Positions 17,896-27,245 of a stretch of DNA of 64,000 nt are shown here, in pieces. Under the pieces are notes generated by a model. It did not search any database. It had not been told where the DNA came from and saw nothing but the letters and a program-made list of their open reading frames with translations. This DNA is from Phoenicimicrobium sp964438695 (GTDB lineage Bacteria; Atribacterota; Phoenicimicrobiia; Phoenicimicrobiales; Phoenicimicrobiaceae). How positions within the stretch are numbered: the first letter of the stretch is position 1; every line of letters begins with the position of its first letter. The stretch covers positions 9,598-73,597 of the forward strand of contig CAYTKP010000001.1 of the NCBI GenBank assembly GCA_964438695.1, in the 5' to 3' direction. The position numbers and the translations under genes are program-made.

Positions 17896-19254
17896 ATGAC
17901 TGCTATAATGAATTTTTTAACTATCCTTGATAATTTTGTCTGGGGACCACCCATGATGGTAGTATTAGTTGGAACTGGAATATTCTTAACTATCCGCTTA
18001 GGATTCCCCCAATTTTTACATTCAAGTTATGCATGGAAATTAATCTTTAAAGGTGCTTTTAAGAAAGATGTAACTCAACGTGGAGAAGGAGAAATTACTC
18101 CCTTCCAAGCTTTAACTGCTACTTTAGCAGCTACTGTAGGAAATGGTAATATTGCCGGGGTAGCTACTGCCTTAGCCGCAGGTGGTCCTGGGGCAGCACT
18201 TTGGATGTGGATTACCGCTCTATTTGGAATGTGTACTAAAATGTGTGAAGCAACCTTAGGTGTAAAATACAGAATAAAAGATAAAGATGGGGCCTATGCC
18301 GGTGGCTCAATGTACTCTATCGAAAGGGGTCTAGGACAAAAATGGTTGGGTTGGTTATTTGCCCTCTTTGGAGCAATCTGTGCTTTTGGAATTGGAGATG
18401 CAGTTCAAACCAATTCAATGGCGGCAGTTGGTAAAAGTGTATTCAGTATACCTGTTACCTTAACAGGAGTAGTAATAACCTTTTTAGTCTGGATAGTAGT
18501 TGTAGGTGGTATTAAGAGAATCGGCGAGGTCACTGAAAAGCTGGTTCCTTTTATGGCTATATTCTATATTGCCGGAGCATTAATTATAATAATAGTTAAA
18601 ATCAACCTACTCCCCTGGGCTATTGGAGAAATATTCAGATCAGCCTTTACTGGAAGGGCTGCTTTTGGTGGATTTGCCGGAGCCACAGTAGCTCAAGCCA
18701 TGAGGTTTGGAGTAGCAAGAGGCATATTCTCTAATGAAGCTGGTTTAGGAAGTGCTAGTATCGCTCACGCTGTTGCTCAGACCAAACATCCAGTCCGCCA
18801 AGGGACTATTGCTATGATAGGAGTTATGATTGATACTCTAATTATCTGTTCTATGACTGCTATTGTTATCGTTATTACTAAATCTTTGGGTACAGGACTA
18901 ACCAGTACACCTCTTACTGCTCATGCCTTTGGTTCCGTATTGGGAGGGATAGGTGGTCCTATTGTTGCCCTCGGTTCCTTATTATTTGGCTATTCTACTA
19001 TCATCACCTGGTGTTACTATGGTCAACAATGTGCCCGTTATATCTTTGGTCCAATAGTAGTAAAACCTTACGCCTGGCTTTTTGTTATTGTAGCTTTTTT
19101 AGGTTCGATAGTAGAAATCCCTTTTGTTTGGTTACTTACTGATGCCCTTAATGGAGCAATGGCTATTCCTAATTTAATTGGGCTAATCTTTTTAAGTGGT
19201 ATAATGGCTAAGGAAGTAAGAGAATACTTCTCTAAACCAGAACTCTTAGGATAA
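17896..19254 (+). CDS. Sodium:alanine/glycine symporter (AGCS family)
   Basis: A polytopic inner-membrane protein of 452 residues, about ten or eleven hydrophobic segments, that imports alanine or glycine with sodium. Family signatures include G-T-G-I-F-L-T-I-R-L-G-F-P-Q (26-39) and the G-N-G-N-I-A-G-V-A-T-A segment near 81-91. AAGGAGGCC precedes the ATG. It sits between the glycine-cleavage operon and alanine dehydrogenase, so its cargo is probably glycine, alanine or both; which one cannot be read from the sequence. Confidence 0.93.
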   Translation: MTAIMNFLTILDNFVWGPPMMVVLVGTGIFLTIRLGFPQFLHSSYAWKLIFKGAFKKDVTQRGEGEITPFQALTATLAATVGNGNIAGVATALAAGGPGAALWMWITALFGMCTKMCEATLGVKYRIKDKDGAYAGGSMYSIERGLGQKWLGWLFALFGAICAFGIGDAVQTNSMAAVGKSVFSIPVTLTGVVITFLVWIVVVGGIKRIGEVTEKLVPFMAIFYIAGALIIIIVKINLLPWAIGEIFRSAFTGRAAFGGFAGATVAQAMRFGVARGIFSNEAGLGSASIAHAVAQTKHPVRQGTIAMIGVMIDTLIICSMTAIVIVITKSLGTGLTSTPLTAHAFGSVLGGIGGPIVALGSLLFGYSTIITWCYYGQQCARYIFGPIVVKPYAWLFVIVAFLGSIVEIPFVWLLTDALNGAMAIPNLIGLIFLSGIMAKEVREYFSKPELLG

Positions 19255-19264
19255 GATAAAGCTT

Positions 19265-19299
19265 AGAGGGGGAGGTGTAACCTCCCCCTCTTCTTTTTC
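19265..19299 (+). terminator. Terminator after the symporter gene
   Basis: AGAGGGGGAGGT-GTA-ACCTCCCCCTCT, a 12-bp GC-rich stem followed by TCTTTTTCT. It stands between the symporter gene and ald, so ald is either transcribed by read-through or separately. Confidence 0.88.
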
Positions 19300-19331
19300 T
19301 ATTAACCAATAAGGAGGAAATTAAAAAAATA

Positions 19332-20447
19332 ATGATAATTGGTATCCCTAAAGAAATCAAAAATAATGAAAATAGGGTAGCCATCACTCCTGCCGGGGTA
19401 AAAGCTTTCTGCCAAGCAGGGCATAAAGTACTGGTCCAAAAAACAGCTGGTGTAGAAAGTGGAATTGAAGATATAGAATACAGCCAAGCTGGGGCCTCTA
19501 TAATTGAAACTGCCCAAGAAGTATTTGATAGAGCGAATATGATTATGAAGGTAAAAGAGCCTCTACCTTCTGAATATGACCTCTTAAAAGCTGATCAAAT
19601 ACTATTTACTTACTTTCATTTTGCTTCTTCTTTAGAACTAACTAAAGCTATGATAGATAGAAAAGTTATTTGTATTGCCTATGAAACTGTGCAAACAGAA
19701 GACGGTTATTTACCACTGTTAGCACCTATGAGCGAAGTAGCGGGAAAAATGGCGGCTCATATTGCAGCTTATTATCTCGCCCTACCCTATGGCGGGAGAG
19801 GGGTATTGATGGGTAGTGTTCCTGGAGTTAGTCCAGCCAAAGTTGTAGTAATAGGAGGGGGAACTGTAGGTACTAATGCCGCTAAGGTAGCCGCTGGTAT
19901 AGGTGCAAATGTTACTTTACTTGATATAAATATTAGAAGGTTAAGATACTTAGATGATGTCTTACCAAAAAATATTAAGCTAATAGTTTCCAATCAACAT
20001 AATATTGAGGAAGAGACTAAAGATGCTGATGCCGTAATTGGGGCAGTCTTAATCCCTGGGGCAGAAGCTCCAAAACTAATGACTGAAGAGATGGTAAAGA
20101 AGATGAAACCAAATTCTGTTATAGTAGATGTAGCCATCGATCAAGGAGGATGTATAGCAACGAGTAAACCTACTTCTCATAGTGAACCAGTTTATAAGGT
20201 TCACAATGTATTACACTATTGTGTTACCAATATGCCTGGAGCCTTTGCCAGAACTTCTACTTTTGCTTTAACCAATGCTACTCTTCCTTATGCTTTAGAG
20301 ATTGCCAATAAAGGCTATATAAAAGCAATTAAGGAAAATAAAGCCCTAGCTAAAGGATTAAATATCATCAATGGTAAGATTACTTACAAACCCGTGGCAG
20401 AGGTTTTCAATTTAAAATACTATCCTGTAGAAGAGATAATTAATTAA
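19332..20447 (+). CDS. ald: Alanine dehydrogenase
   Basis: Interconverts alanine with pyruvate, ammonia and NADH. The 371 residues show the family N-terminus I-G-I-P-K-E-I-K-N-N-E-N-R-V, the K-V-K-E-P catalytic region near 74, the substrate histidine region F-H-F-A-S near 95, and the dinucleotide fold V-I-G-G-G-T-V-G-T-N-A near 173. AAGGAGG precedes the ATG. With the symporter and the gcv genes it makes a set for using glycine and alanine. Confidence 0.96.
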   Translation: MIIGIPKEIKNNENRVAITPAGVKAFCQAGHKVLVQKTAGVESGIEDIEYSQAGASIIETAQEVFDRANMIMKVKEPLPSEYDLLKADQILFTYFHFASSLELTKAMIDRKVICIAYETVQTEDGYLPLLAPMSEVAGKMAAHIAAYYLALPYGGRGVLMGSVPGVSPAKVVVIGGGTVGTNAAKVAAGIGANVTLLDINIRRLRYLDDVLPKNIKLIVSNQHNIEEETKDADAVIGAVLIPGAEAPKLMTEEMVKKMKPNSVIVDVAIDQGGCIATSKPTSHSEPVYKVHNVLHYCVTNMPGAFARTSTFALTNATLPYALEIANKGYIKAIKENKALAKGLNIINGKITYKPVAEVFNLKYYPVEEIIN

Positions 20448-20550
20448 TCTACCGATTTGCTAACCTATTTAAGAGCATCGGAGGTTCAGGGGAGTTTATT
20501 TGCCTGAAAATTTTATTAATCGATGAATTATAAATAAAACAATTAACAAA

Positions 20551-20594
20551 ACTTAAAAAGCCTCTATACTGTTAAATATAGAGGCTTTTTAAGT
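20551..20594. terminator. Bidirectional terminator between ald and groEL
   Basis: A perfect 18-bp stem: ACTTAAAAAGCCTCTATA, an 8-nt loop, then TATAGAGGCTTTTTAAGT. Flanking A and T runs allow it to end transcription from both the plus-strand ald and the minus-strand groEL. Confidence 0.93.
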
Positions 20595-20611
20595 TCGTAT
20601 TTCTATTTAAT

Positions 20612-22243
20612 TTAGTACATTCCTCCTCCACCTGGAGGCATTCCACCTGGAGGCATTGCTCCCTCTTTCTTTTCTTCAGGCTTATCGGTAATTAAACATT
20701 CAGTGGTAAGAATCATTCCTCCGATACTGGCGGCATTTTGTAAAGCTGATCTGGTAACCTTAGCTGGGTCAACAATTCCTTCTTTTACCATATCAACAAA
20801 TTCCCCAACGCTGACATTAAAGCCAATACCTTTTTCTTTGGATTTTAATTTCTCTACAATTACCGAACCTTCATAACCACCGTTAGTTGCAATTTGTTTT
20901 GCTGGTTTTTCTAAGGCTTTTTTGATAATCTCTACACCAATCTGTTTATCTCCCTCTAATTTTAACTCCTCTAATGCTGGAATAATATTTACTAAAACTG
21001 TACCACCACCAGCAACAATTCCCTCTTCTACTGCTGCTTTAGTAGCAGATAGGGCATCTTCAACTCGATGTTTCTTTTCTTTAAGTTCGGTTTCGGTAGC
21101 TGCTCCTACCTTAATAACTGCTACTCCACCTACTAACTTTCCTAATCTTTCCTGTAATTTTTCCCGATCATAATCAGAGGTTGTTTCTTCTATTTGTGTA
21201 CGGAGTTGAGCTTCCCGTTTTTTGATTTCATTGGTATCACCTTTTCCTCCGACTATTATAGTATCTTCTTTATTCACTTTTACCTGATGAGCGGTCCCCA
21301 ACATATTAAGCTCGGCATTTTCCAATTTAAGACCTAATTCCTCGGAAATTACTTGGCCTCCAGTAACCACCGCAATATCCGCTAACATCTCTTTTCTTCT
21401 ATCACCAAAACCCGGAGCCTTCACAGCAACACAATTTAATGTACCCCGAATTTTATTTACTACTAAAGTTGCTAAGGCCTCTCCTTCAACATCTTCAGCA
21501 ATAATAAGTAAAGGTTTGCCTGTCTGAGCAGTCTTTTCTAAAATAGGCAATAATCCTTTCATATTACTTATTTTAGAATCAGTTATCAATATATAAGGGT
21601 CATCAAGAACAGCCTCCATTCTCTCGGCATCAGTTACCATATAAGGTGAAATATAGCCTTTGTCAAATTGCATCCCTTCTACTACTTCTAAAGTAGTGCC
21701 TAAAGTTTTGGATTCTTCGACAGTTATAACTCCGTCTTTCCCTACTTTTTCCATTGCATCAGCAATTATTTCTCCAATTTCTTTATCCGCAGCTGAAATA
21801 GAAGCTACACTAGCTACTGATTCTTTATCACTAACTTCGATACTTAATTTTTTAATCTCATCAACAGCACGTTCTACTGCTAAATCAATCCCTCTCTTTA
21901 CCATAATAGGATTTGCTCCTGCTGCCACATTTCTCAAACCTTCATGAATAATTTCCTGAGCTAAAACTGTAGCAGTAGTCGTTCCATCTCCAGCTATATC
22001 ATTAGTTTTAGTCGCTACTTCCTTAACAAACTGCGCACCCATATTTTCAAAGGGATCTTCAACTTCAATTTCTCGAGCAATGGTAACTCCATCATTGGTA
22101 ATAGTGGGTGAACCAAATTTTTTATCTAAAACCACGTTTCGTCCTTTTGGTCCTAAAGTAATCTTTACACTATCGGCTAATATATTTGCTCCTTTTTCCA
22201 AGGCTCTTCTTGATTCTTCTTCGAATAAAAATTGTTTCGCCAT
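20612..22243 (-). CDS. groEL: Chaperonin GroEL
   Basis: The 60-kDa chaperonin ring subunit, 543 residues, which folds proteins together with GroES. It has the nucleotide-site G-P-K-G-R-N-V (32-38) and G-D-G-T-T-T-A (about 85-91) motifs and a Gly-Met-rich tail ending G-G-G-G-M-Y. groES lies 84 nt upstream on the same strand, and a CIRCE operator precedes both, so the pair is under HrcA-type heat-shock control. Confidence 0.98.
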   Translation of the reverse strand: MAKQFLFEEESRRALEKGANILADSVKITLGPKGRNVVLDKKFGSPTITNDGVTIAREIEVEDPFENMGAQFVKEVATKTNDIAGDGTTTATVLAQEIIHEGLRNVAAGANPIMVKRGIDLAVERAVDEIKKLSIEVSDKESVASVASISAADKEIGEIIADAMEKVGKDGVITVEESKTLGTTLEVVEGMQFDKGYISPYMVTDAERMEAVLDDPYILITDSKISNMKGLLPILEKTAQTGKPLLIIAEDVEGEALATLVVNKIRGTLNCVAVKAPGFGDRRKEMLADIAVVTGGQVISEELGLKLENAELNMLGTAHQVKVNKEDTIIVGGKGDTNEIKKREAQLRTQIEETTSDYDREKLQERLGKLVGGVAVIKVGAATETELKEKKHRVEDALSATKAAVEEGIVAGGGTVLVNIIPALEELKLEGDKQIGVEIIKKALEKPAKQIATNGGYEGSVIVEKLKSKEKGIGFNVSVGEFVDMVKEGIVDPAKVTRSALQNAASIGGMILTTECLITDKPEEKKEGAMPPGGMPPGGGGMY

Positions 22244-22327
22244 TTATCTATCCTCCTTTTATATTTAATTTTATTTTTAATAAATGCGAAAAATGTTTTA
22301 GTTTTTGAATTTAGATATTTTATAATC

Positions 22328-22633
22328 TTACTCTTCGAAAATAGCCAAAATATCCTTTTCGCTTAAAATAAGGTATTCTTCTTCATCATCTCCTTTAATA
22401 TCGGTCCCTGAGTATTTCGCGTAAACTACCTTATCTCCCACTTTTACGGTCATGGGAACAACTTTACCTTCTTTGTCAGTACCACCAGGACCAACTGCTA
22501 ATACTTCTCCCATCTGCGGTTTTTCTTTGGAGACGGTATCAGGAAGTAGAATTCCTCCTTTACTTTTCTCTTCTTCGAAAATAGGTTTTATTAATACCCT
22601 GTCTCCTAATGGTTTTAAGCCTTTGATCTTCAT
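22328..22633 (-). CDS. groES: Co-chaperonin GroES
   Basis: 101 residues forming the heptameric lid of GroEL. Shows P-L-G-D-R-V-L-I-K-P near the start, the mobile-loop G-G-I-L-L-P segment and V-G-D-K-V-V-Y-A-K-Y-S-G-T. AGGAGG lies upstream of the ATG. First gene of groES-groEL, immediately downstream of a CIRCE element. Confidence 0.97.
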   Translation of the reverse strand: MKIKGLKPLGDRVLIKPIFEEEKSKGGILLPDTVSKEKPQMGEVLAVGPGGTDKEGKVVPMTVKVGDKVVYAKYSGTDIKGDDEEEYLILSEKDILAIFEE

Positions 22634-22674
22634 TTTTTTAAAACCTCCTTAACATATTAATATTTTTAAATTAA

Positions 22675-22701
22675 TTAGCACTCTTAATATGAGAGTGCTA
22701 A
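22675..22701. promoter_or_regulatory. CIRCE operator (HrcA binding site)
   Basis: TTAGCACTC-N9-GAGTGCTAA, an exact match to the CIRCE consensus, 41 nt upstream of groES. HrcA repressor binding here is known from many bacteria; hrcA itself is not in this window. Confidence 0.97.
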
Positions 22702-22713
22702 AACCTTTTATAT

Positions 22714-22719
22714 ATTATA
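22714..22719 (-). promoter_or_regulatory. -10 box of the groES-groEL promoter
   Basis: TATAAT on the minus strand, 12 nt before the CIRCE element, so the operator overlaps the transcription start. The -35 (TTGCTT) is 15 nt away, somewhat short. Confidence 0.6.
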
Positions 22720-22818
22720 CAAACTATTTTTGAAAAGCAAATCTTATTATTCCCAATATCTCGCTATTTTTTACCAAATAAACCTATTATCAGCAATTTT
22801 ATTACATTTTTCTCCTAT

Positions 22819-23841
22819 TTAATATTTTTTTCTAGCTAATGGTAACCGTGAAATAGCATCTAATTTTAGAGATGATTTTTTATTGTCTCTTAGTTTAAAA
22901 TATCCAACAGAGGCTACCATTGCTGCGTTGTCAGTACATAAATAAAGTGATGGATAAAAAACTTCAATATTTAACATTTTAGCTTTTTCTTTAATATTCT
23001 TTCTTAATGTATTATTAGCAGCAACTCCTCCTGCCAAAATAATCTTTTTTGTTTTAAATTCTTGCGCTGCATTAATAGTCTTTTCTGTTAGCACATCTAC
23101 TACTGCTTGCTGAAAGGAAGCCAAAATATTTTCAACTTGCAAAACTTTATTTTCATTTCTTAATTTTCTTATATAATAAATCACTGAAGTCTTGAGTCCA
23201 CTAAAGCTAAAATCATAGTCTTTATTATTTAAAAAGGGACGCGGAAATTTTATGGCTGAAGAATTACCTCTTTTAGCTAATTTCTCGATTATTGGCCCAC
23301 CGGGATAGCCCAAATTTAATACTTTGGAAATTTTATCAAAAACTTCTCCCGCTGCATCATCTTTAGTCTGGCCCAATAATTTATATTCCCCAAAATCTTT
23401 CATATATATTAAAGATGTATGCCCCCCTGATACAATTAGACAGATAAAAGGAGGCGTTAATTCTTTATGTTCTAAAAAATTAGCATATATATGGGCTTCC
23501 AAATGATTTACGCCAATAAACGGGATATCTCGAGTATAGGCTATTGCCTTGGCCACAGATAATCCGACTAAAAGAGACCCTATCAACCCTGGGCCACAAG
23601 TTACTGCAATACCTGATAAATCATCTAATTTTTTTTCAGCAATACATAGTGCTTTGTCAATTACTGGAATTATAAATTCCATATGTTTACGAGAAGCAAT
23701 TTCGGGAACCACTCCTCCATATTTCTGATGGACAGTAACTTGAGAAGCTACTACATTAGAAATTATTTTCTTTCCATTTTCTACTATAGCAGCTGCGGTC
23801 TCATCACAAGAAGTTTCGATTCCCAATATTAAATCTGACAT
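22819..23841 (-). CDS. tsaD: tRNA N6-threonylcarbamoyladenosine transferase
   Basis: Transfers threonylcarbamoyl to A37 of ANN-decoding tRNAs, with TsaB and TsaE. 340 residues; shows G-I-E-T-S-C-D-E-T near the start, the metal-binding H-L-E-A-H-I-Y near 111, and L-A-G-G-V-A-A-N near 270. tsaE, tsaB and rimI lie a short way upstream on the same strand, separated by a 256-nt repeat-rich spacer. Confidence 0.97.
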   Translation of the reverse strand: MSDLILGIETSCDETAAAIVENGKKIISNVVASQVTVHQKYGGVVPEIASRKHMEFIIPVIDKALCIAEKKLDDLSGIAVTCGPGLIGSLLVGLSVAKAIAYTRDIPFIGVNHLEAHIYANFLEHKELTPPFICLIVSGGHTSLIYMKDFGEYKLLGQTKDDAAGEVFDKISKVLNLGYPGGPIIEKLAKRGNSSAIKFPRPFLNNKDYDFSFSGLKTSVIYYIRKLRNENKVLQVENILASFQQAVVDVLTEKTINAAQEFKTKKIILAGGVAANNTLRKNIKEKAKMLNIEVFYPSLYLCTDNAAMVASVGYFKLRDNKKSSLKLDAISRLPLARKKY

Positions 23842-24097
23842 TTAATTCTTTCCCTTCTGTATAAAAAAAGTACTAATTTATTAATTGACCGATTCACCAA
23901 TTATCCAATTAACCAATTATTTAGTAGTCGGTGAATAGTAAATAGTCGTTAATTTCAAATATAAGTTCTTAATTGTAATATGAGAGTTAGCTGATGTAAA
24001 TTAATCGGTTTGATTTTAATTCTCCAACAGGTAACTGTTAAATTATCTACCCGGCTACCTATCATCCCGAGATACGATTCTTTATATGCTGATTCTT
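23842..24097. repeat. Word-repeat spacer between rimI and tsaD
   Basis: Contains attgaccgattcaccaatta and ccaattaaccaatta words (23881-23920), gtgaatagtaaatagtcgtt (23931-23951) and a cgagatacgatt word (24068-24079). No gene, promoter or terminator could be supported. Confidence 0.6.
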
Positions 24098-24568
24098 CTA
24101 ATTCAATTTCTTTTTCATAACTAAGGCGTCTTCTTTTTCATCTTGATAATAATTTTTTCTAATTCTTATTACTTTATATCCATATTTTCTGTACATATTC
24201 TGAGCAATAAGATTTGATCTTCTTACTTCTAAAGATACATCTTTTATCTTATGTTTAGATGCTATTTTTTCGATAAACTTTAAAAAGCTTCCACCGTATC
24301 CCCTCTTACGCCATCTCTCGTTAATAGCAATATTGGAAATATGGAAGCTTCTACCTTTATACCAAAGCCCAAGATAACCGATAATTTCTTTATTTTTTTC
24401 TAAAACAAAATATTTAGCATATTTATTTTGGGTTAATTCATAGTAGAAAATATTATAAGTCCAAGGATTAGGAAAAGATTTTTTTTCTATATTCAATACT
24501 TCTTCTAAATCATCCAACTCCATTGGTCTAACAATAATTTTTGATAAATTATAATTAACATTAATCAT
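24098..24568 (-). CDS. rimI: Ribosomal-protein-alanine N-acetyltransferase-like GNAT protein
   Basis: 156 residues of the GNAT acetyltransferase fold. The acetyl-CoA site is the R-W-R-K-R-G-Y-G-G-S-F block near 95-105, and R-R-S-N-L-I-A-Q-N-M-Y-R-K-Y-G-Y is the usual C-terminal motif. It lies 6 nt after tsaB in the common tsaE-tsaB-rimI-tsaD order. RimI acetylates the N-terminus of S18 in E. coli; the true target here is unknown. Confidence 0.9.
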   Translation of the reverse strand: MINVNYNLSKIIVRPMELDDLEEVLNIEKKSFPNPWTYNIFYYELTQNKYAKYFVLEKNKEIIGYLGLWYKGRSFHISNIAINERWRKRGYGGSFLKFIEKIASKHKIKDVSLEVRRSNLIAQNMYRKYGYKVIRIRKNYYQDEKEDALVMKKKLN

Positions 24569-24574
24569 TATTTA

Positions 24575-25276
24575 TTACTTGGATTTTTTCTCCCAAATAA
24601 TCTCCGCTTCAGATTTCCTAAGATATAAAAGTGGAAGAGTATAAATATTTTCTACTTCCCCTCTTCTAAGTTTTTCTAAACCCAAAAAAGCAACATTTAC
24701 ACCTCGAGGCAACGCTAAATGCGGGCCAACAAATAAGGCTTTTCTACCTAGTCTTTCTTCTATAATCTTTCGATATTTTATTATACCCTCACCAATAAAA
24801 ACTATCTTCTCGTTTAAAGAAGATAATTCTGATAACAGACTATCAATATTTCCACAATTATAATCTACAACCTTATCTAAAGCATCTACTTCCCGAAATG
24901 CAGCACTGTATACTTCATCTCTTTTAGATTCTAAAATAGGACAAACTAAAAAAGGTATCCCCTTCAAAGAAAATGCTAAAGCATCTAATGTAGGAATTGC
25001 CAATAATGGTATAGAAGAGGCATAAGATAAACCCTTTGCCACTCCTAAGCCTATTCTAAGTCCGGTAAAAGAACCAGGACCTATAGATACCGCAATACCG
25101 TCAAGGTCAGATAATTTTAAGTCCACCCCTTCTAACATATCTTTTATAGTAGACACTAAAATAGAAGAAGTTCTTTGGTAATAACTACTGAGATTGTATT
25201 CAGCAAGAATATTATTTTCTTCAACTAAACCCAAACTACAGATCTTGGTAGAGGTATCAATCCCTAAAATTTTCAA
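24575..25276 (-). CDS. tsaB: tRNA threonylcarbamoyladenosine biosynthesis protein TsaB
   Basis: 233-residue scaffold partner of TsaD in t6A formation, an ASKHA-fold protein. Shows I-L-G-I-D-T-S-T at the start and G-P-G-S-F-T-G-L-R-I-G-L-G-V-A-K-G near 67-83. Its start overlaps the end of tsaE by 20 nt, indicating coupled translation. Confidence 0.95.
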   Translation of the reverse strand: MKILGIDTSTKICSLGLVEENNILAEYNLSSYYQRTSSILVSTIKDMLEGVDLKLSDLDGIAVSIGPGSFTGLRIGLGVAKGLSYASSIPLLAIPTLDALAFSLKGIPFLVCPILESKRDEVYSAAFREVDALDKVVDYNCGNIDSLLSELSSLNEKIVFIGEGIIKYRKIIEERLGRKALFVGPHLALPRGVNVAFLGLEKLRRGEVENIYTLPLLYLRKSEAEIIWEKKSK

Positions 25277-25733
25277 TTTTAATTAGCTCCCTTAAAAACA
25301 TTTCAAATCTATCCCCCTGAGGGAAAAAGGAAATTGTTCTTTTACAATAATTGTTAAATTTAATATTAATTTTCAAATGATTATTGGGCAAAAAATTTTC
25401 AATTTTCTCTGCCCATTCAATAACCGTCAGTCCTTCTCCGTAAAAATACTCTTCATACCCTAAATCCAAAAATTCCTCTGTGCTATTAAGACGGAAAAGG
25501 TCAAAGTGATAAACCGGAATTTTCCCTTTATACTCATTTATAATGGTAAAAGAAGGACTGGTTACATAATCTCGTACCTCAAGCCCTTGGGATATCCCTT
25601 GAATAAGGCATGTCTTCCCTGCTCCTAATTCACCATAGAAAGCAAACAAGTCTCCCGGTATAATTAATTTGCTTATTCTTTCCCCTAATTTTTTTGTTTC
25701 TTCTGGACTTTTGGTAATAATACTTAAATTCAT
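25257..25733 (-). CDS. tsaE: tRNA threonylcarbamoyladenosine biosynthesis ATPase TsaE
   Basis: The ATPase of the t6A complex, 158 residues. P-loop G-E-L-G-A-G-K-T, then S-P-S-F-T-I-I-N-E-Y and the Walker B-like V-I-E-W-A-E. The ATG at 25733 is preferred: an in-frame TTG at 25766 would add 11 residues encoded by a dispersed caattggtcaattgg-type repeat, which is unlikely to be native N-terminal sequence. GGTGA lies about ten bases before the chosen ATG. Confidence 0.93.
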   Translation of the reverse strand: MNLSIITKSPEETKKLGERISKLIIPGDLFAFYGELGAGKTCLIQGISQGLEVRDYVTSPSFTIINEYKGKIPVYHFDLFRLNSTEEFLDLGYEEYFYGEGLTVIEWAEKIENFLPNNHLKINIKFNNYCKRTISFFPQGDRFEMFLRELIKIENFRD

Positions 25734-25848
25734 TTTAAAATATTCACCAATTTTCCAATTGACCAATTCATTAATTTACTCCTTACTCATCACTAACTAT
25801 ATTTCTAAACGCTCTACGCTAAACGCTATATGCTGTTCTTGCAATCCG

Positions 25849-27024
25849 CTAAAGTAATTTTTCCTCTAACATAGTTTTGATCTTATAAGGTTTTCCGTTT
25901 TTAATAAATAATTTGGGAACTCGTTTTTTGTCAGGCATATGAACTATTTCATAGTTAATTGTCCCAATTTTCTGGGCAATTTCTTCCACTGAGATTAATT
26001 CCTCTCCCTGCTTCCCCCATAACACCACTTCATCTCCTATTTCTACCTGAGAAAGTTCGGTGACATCTATCATACTTTGATCCATGGATATTCGGCCAAT
26101 TACTGGCACCCGTTTACCTCTTACTAGTACTTCTCCTTTATTAGAAAGAAGCCGATTATAACCATCAGCATAACCTACTGGAAGTGAGGCAACCAGTGTA
26201 CTTCTTTTAGTAATATAAGTTCGTCCATAACCAATGCTTTCTCCAGCTGGCAGTTCTTTTAAAAAAATAATCCTGGTTTTAAATTCTTGAGCTGGTATTA
26301 AGTCTATGGTTTTTTTTACTTCTGGAGAAGGATATAGCCCGTATACAGAGATCCCTGGCCTTACCATATCCAACCACATATGAGGTAAATCAAGCAGAGC
26401 AGCACTATTACCTAAATGTTTTATGGGAATATTTATTCCTTTTCTTTTTATATCAACTAAAACTTTATTGAATTTTTCAAATTGATTTTCGGTATAATTC
26501 TTATCCTTTTCATCTGCTACAGAAAAATGACTAAAAATACCCTCTATTTCCACATTTTTCAATGACTTTGCCTGTTTAATAAAACTCGTAGCTTCGCGAG
26601 GAAAAGTTCCTATCCTCCCCATACCAGTATCTACTTTTAGATGTATTTTGGCAATTTTATTCATTTTGATTGCCGACTTAGAAAGTTTCTCTAACATTTC
26701 GTATTCACAGACTGCGGGAGTGATATCATATGATACTAATAACTCTGCTTGTTCTTTTAAGGTCAGCCCAAGAACTAAAATTGGGACAGTAATCCCAGCT
26801 TTACGGAGGAAGATAGCTTCTTCTAAACGCGCAACTGCTAATCTATTGGCACCATTATCCAAAGCTACTGAAGAAACTTCTAAAACATCGTGGCCATAAG
26901 CATTCCCTTTTACTACTACCATCAGTTCTTTTTTCTCGCCGATTAATTTTTTAATATTTCTTATATTTTGCGCAATTGCATCAAGATTTATTTCTAGCCA
27001 AGTAGGGCCTAGCAATCTTTGCAT
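25849..27024 (-). CDS. alr: Alanine racemase
   Basis: PLP enzyme giving D-alanine for peptidoglycan, 391 residues. The Schiff-base lysine is in V-V-K-G-N-A-Y-G-H near 38-46 (Ala is more usual than Gly after the Lys), and the second catalytic residue, Tyr, is in P-V-G-Y-A-D-G-Y-N-R near 285. R-I-S-M-D-Q-S lies further on. It is between nnr and tsaE on the same strand, a common Gram-positive neighbourhood. Confidence 0.96.
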   Translation of the reverse strand: MQRLLGPTWLEINLDAIAQNIRNIKKLIGEKKELMVVVKGNAYGHDVLEVSSVALDNGANRLAVARLEEAIFLRKAGITVPILVLGLTLKEQAELLVSYDITPAVCEYEMLEKLSKSAIKMNKIAKIHLKVDTGMGRIGTFPREATSFIKQAKSLKNVEIEGIFSHFSVADEKDKNYTENQFEKFNKVLVDIKRKGINIPIKHLGNSAALLDLPHMWLDMVRPGISVYGLYPSPEVKKTIDLIPAQEFKTRIIFLKELPAGESIGYGRTYITKRSTLVASLPVGYADGYNRLLSNKGEVLVRGKRVPVIGRISMDQSMIDVTELSQVEIGDEVVLWGKQGEELISVEEIAQKIGTINYEIVHMPDKKRVPKLFIKNGKPYKIKTMLEEKLL

Positions 27025-27090
27025 ATCTAAATTTCCCTTCCCTTTGTTTCATATTGCATATTATGTCCCATATAAAAAGTATTTTATACA

Positions 27091-27145
27091 CTATACGCTA
27101 AAATACGAGATACGATTTTACTCTCGATTAATCTAAATTCATAAA
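27091..27145. repeat. Left copy of an exact 55-bp duplication at the gap
   Basis: Identical over 55 bases to 27246-27300. It includes a second copy of the last 18 bases of nnr. The placement, directly against both ends of the N run, points to an unmerged contig overlap. Confidence 0.95.
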
Positions 27146-27245
27146 NNNNNNNNNNNNNNNNNNNNNNNNNNNNNNNNNNNNNNNNNNNNNNNNNNNNNNN
27201 NNNNNNNNNNNNNNNNNNNNNNNNNNNNNNNNNNNNNNNNNNNNN
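27146..27245. other. Scaffold gap of 100 N
   Basis: Exactly 100 N. Because the two flanks are identical for 55 bp, the real genome probably has no missing bases here, and alr and nnr are closer than drawn. Confidence 0.95.
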
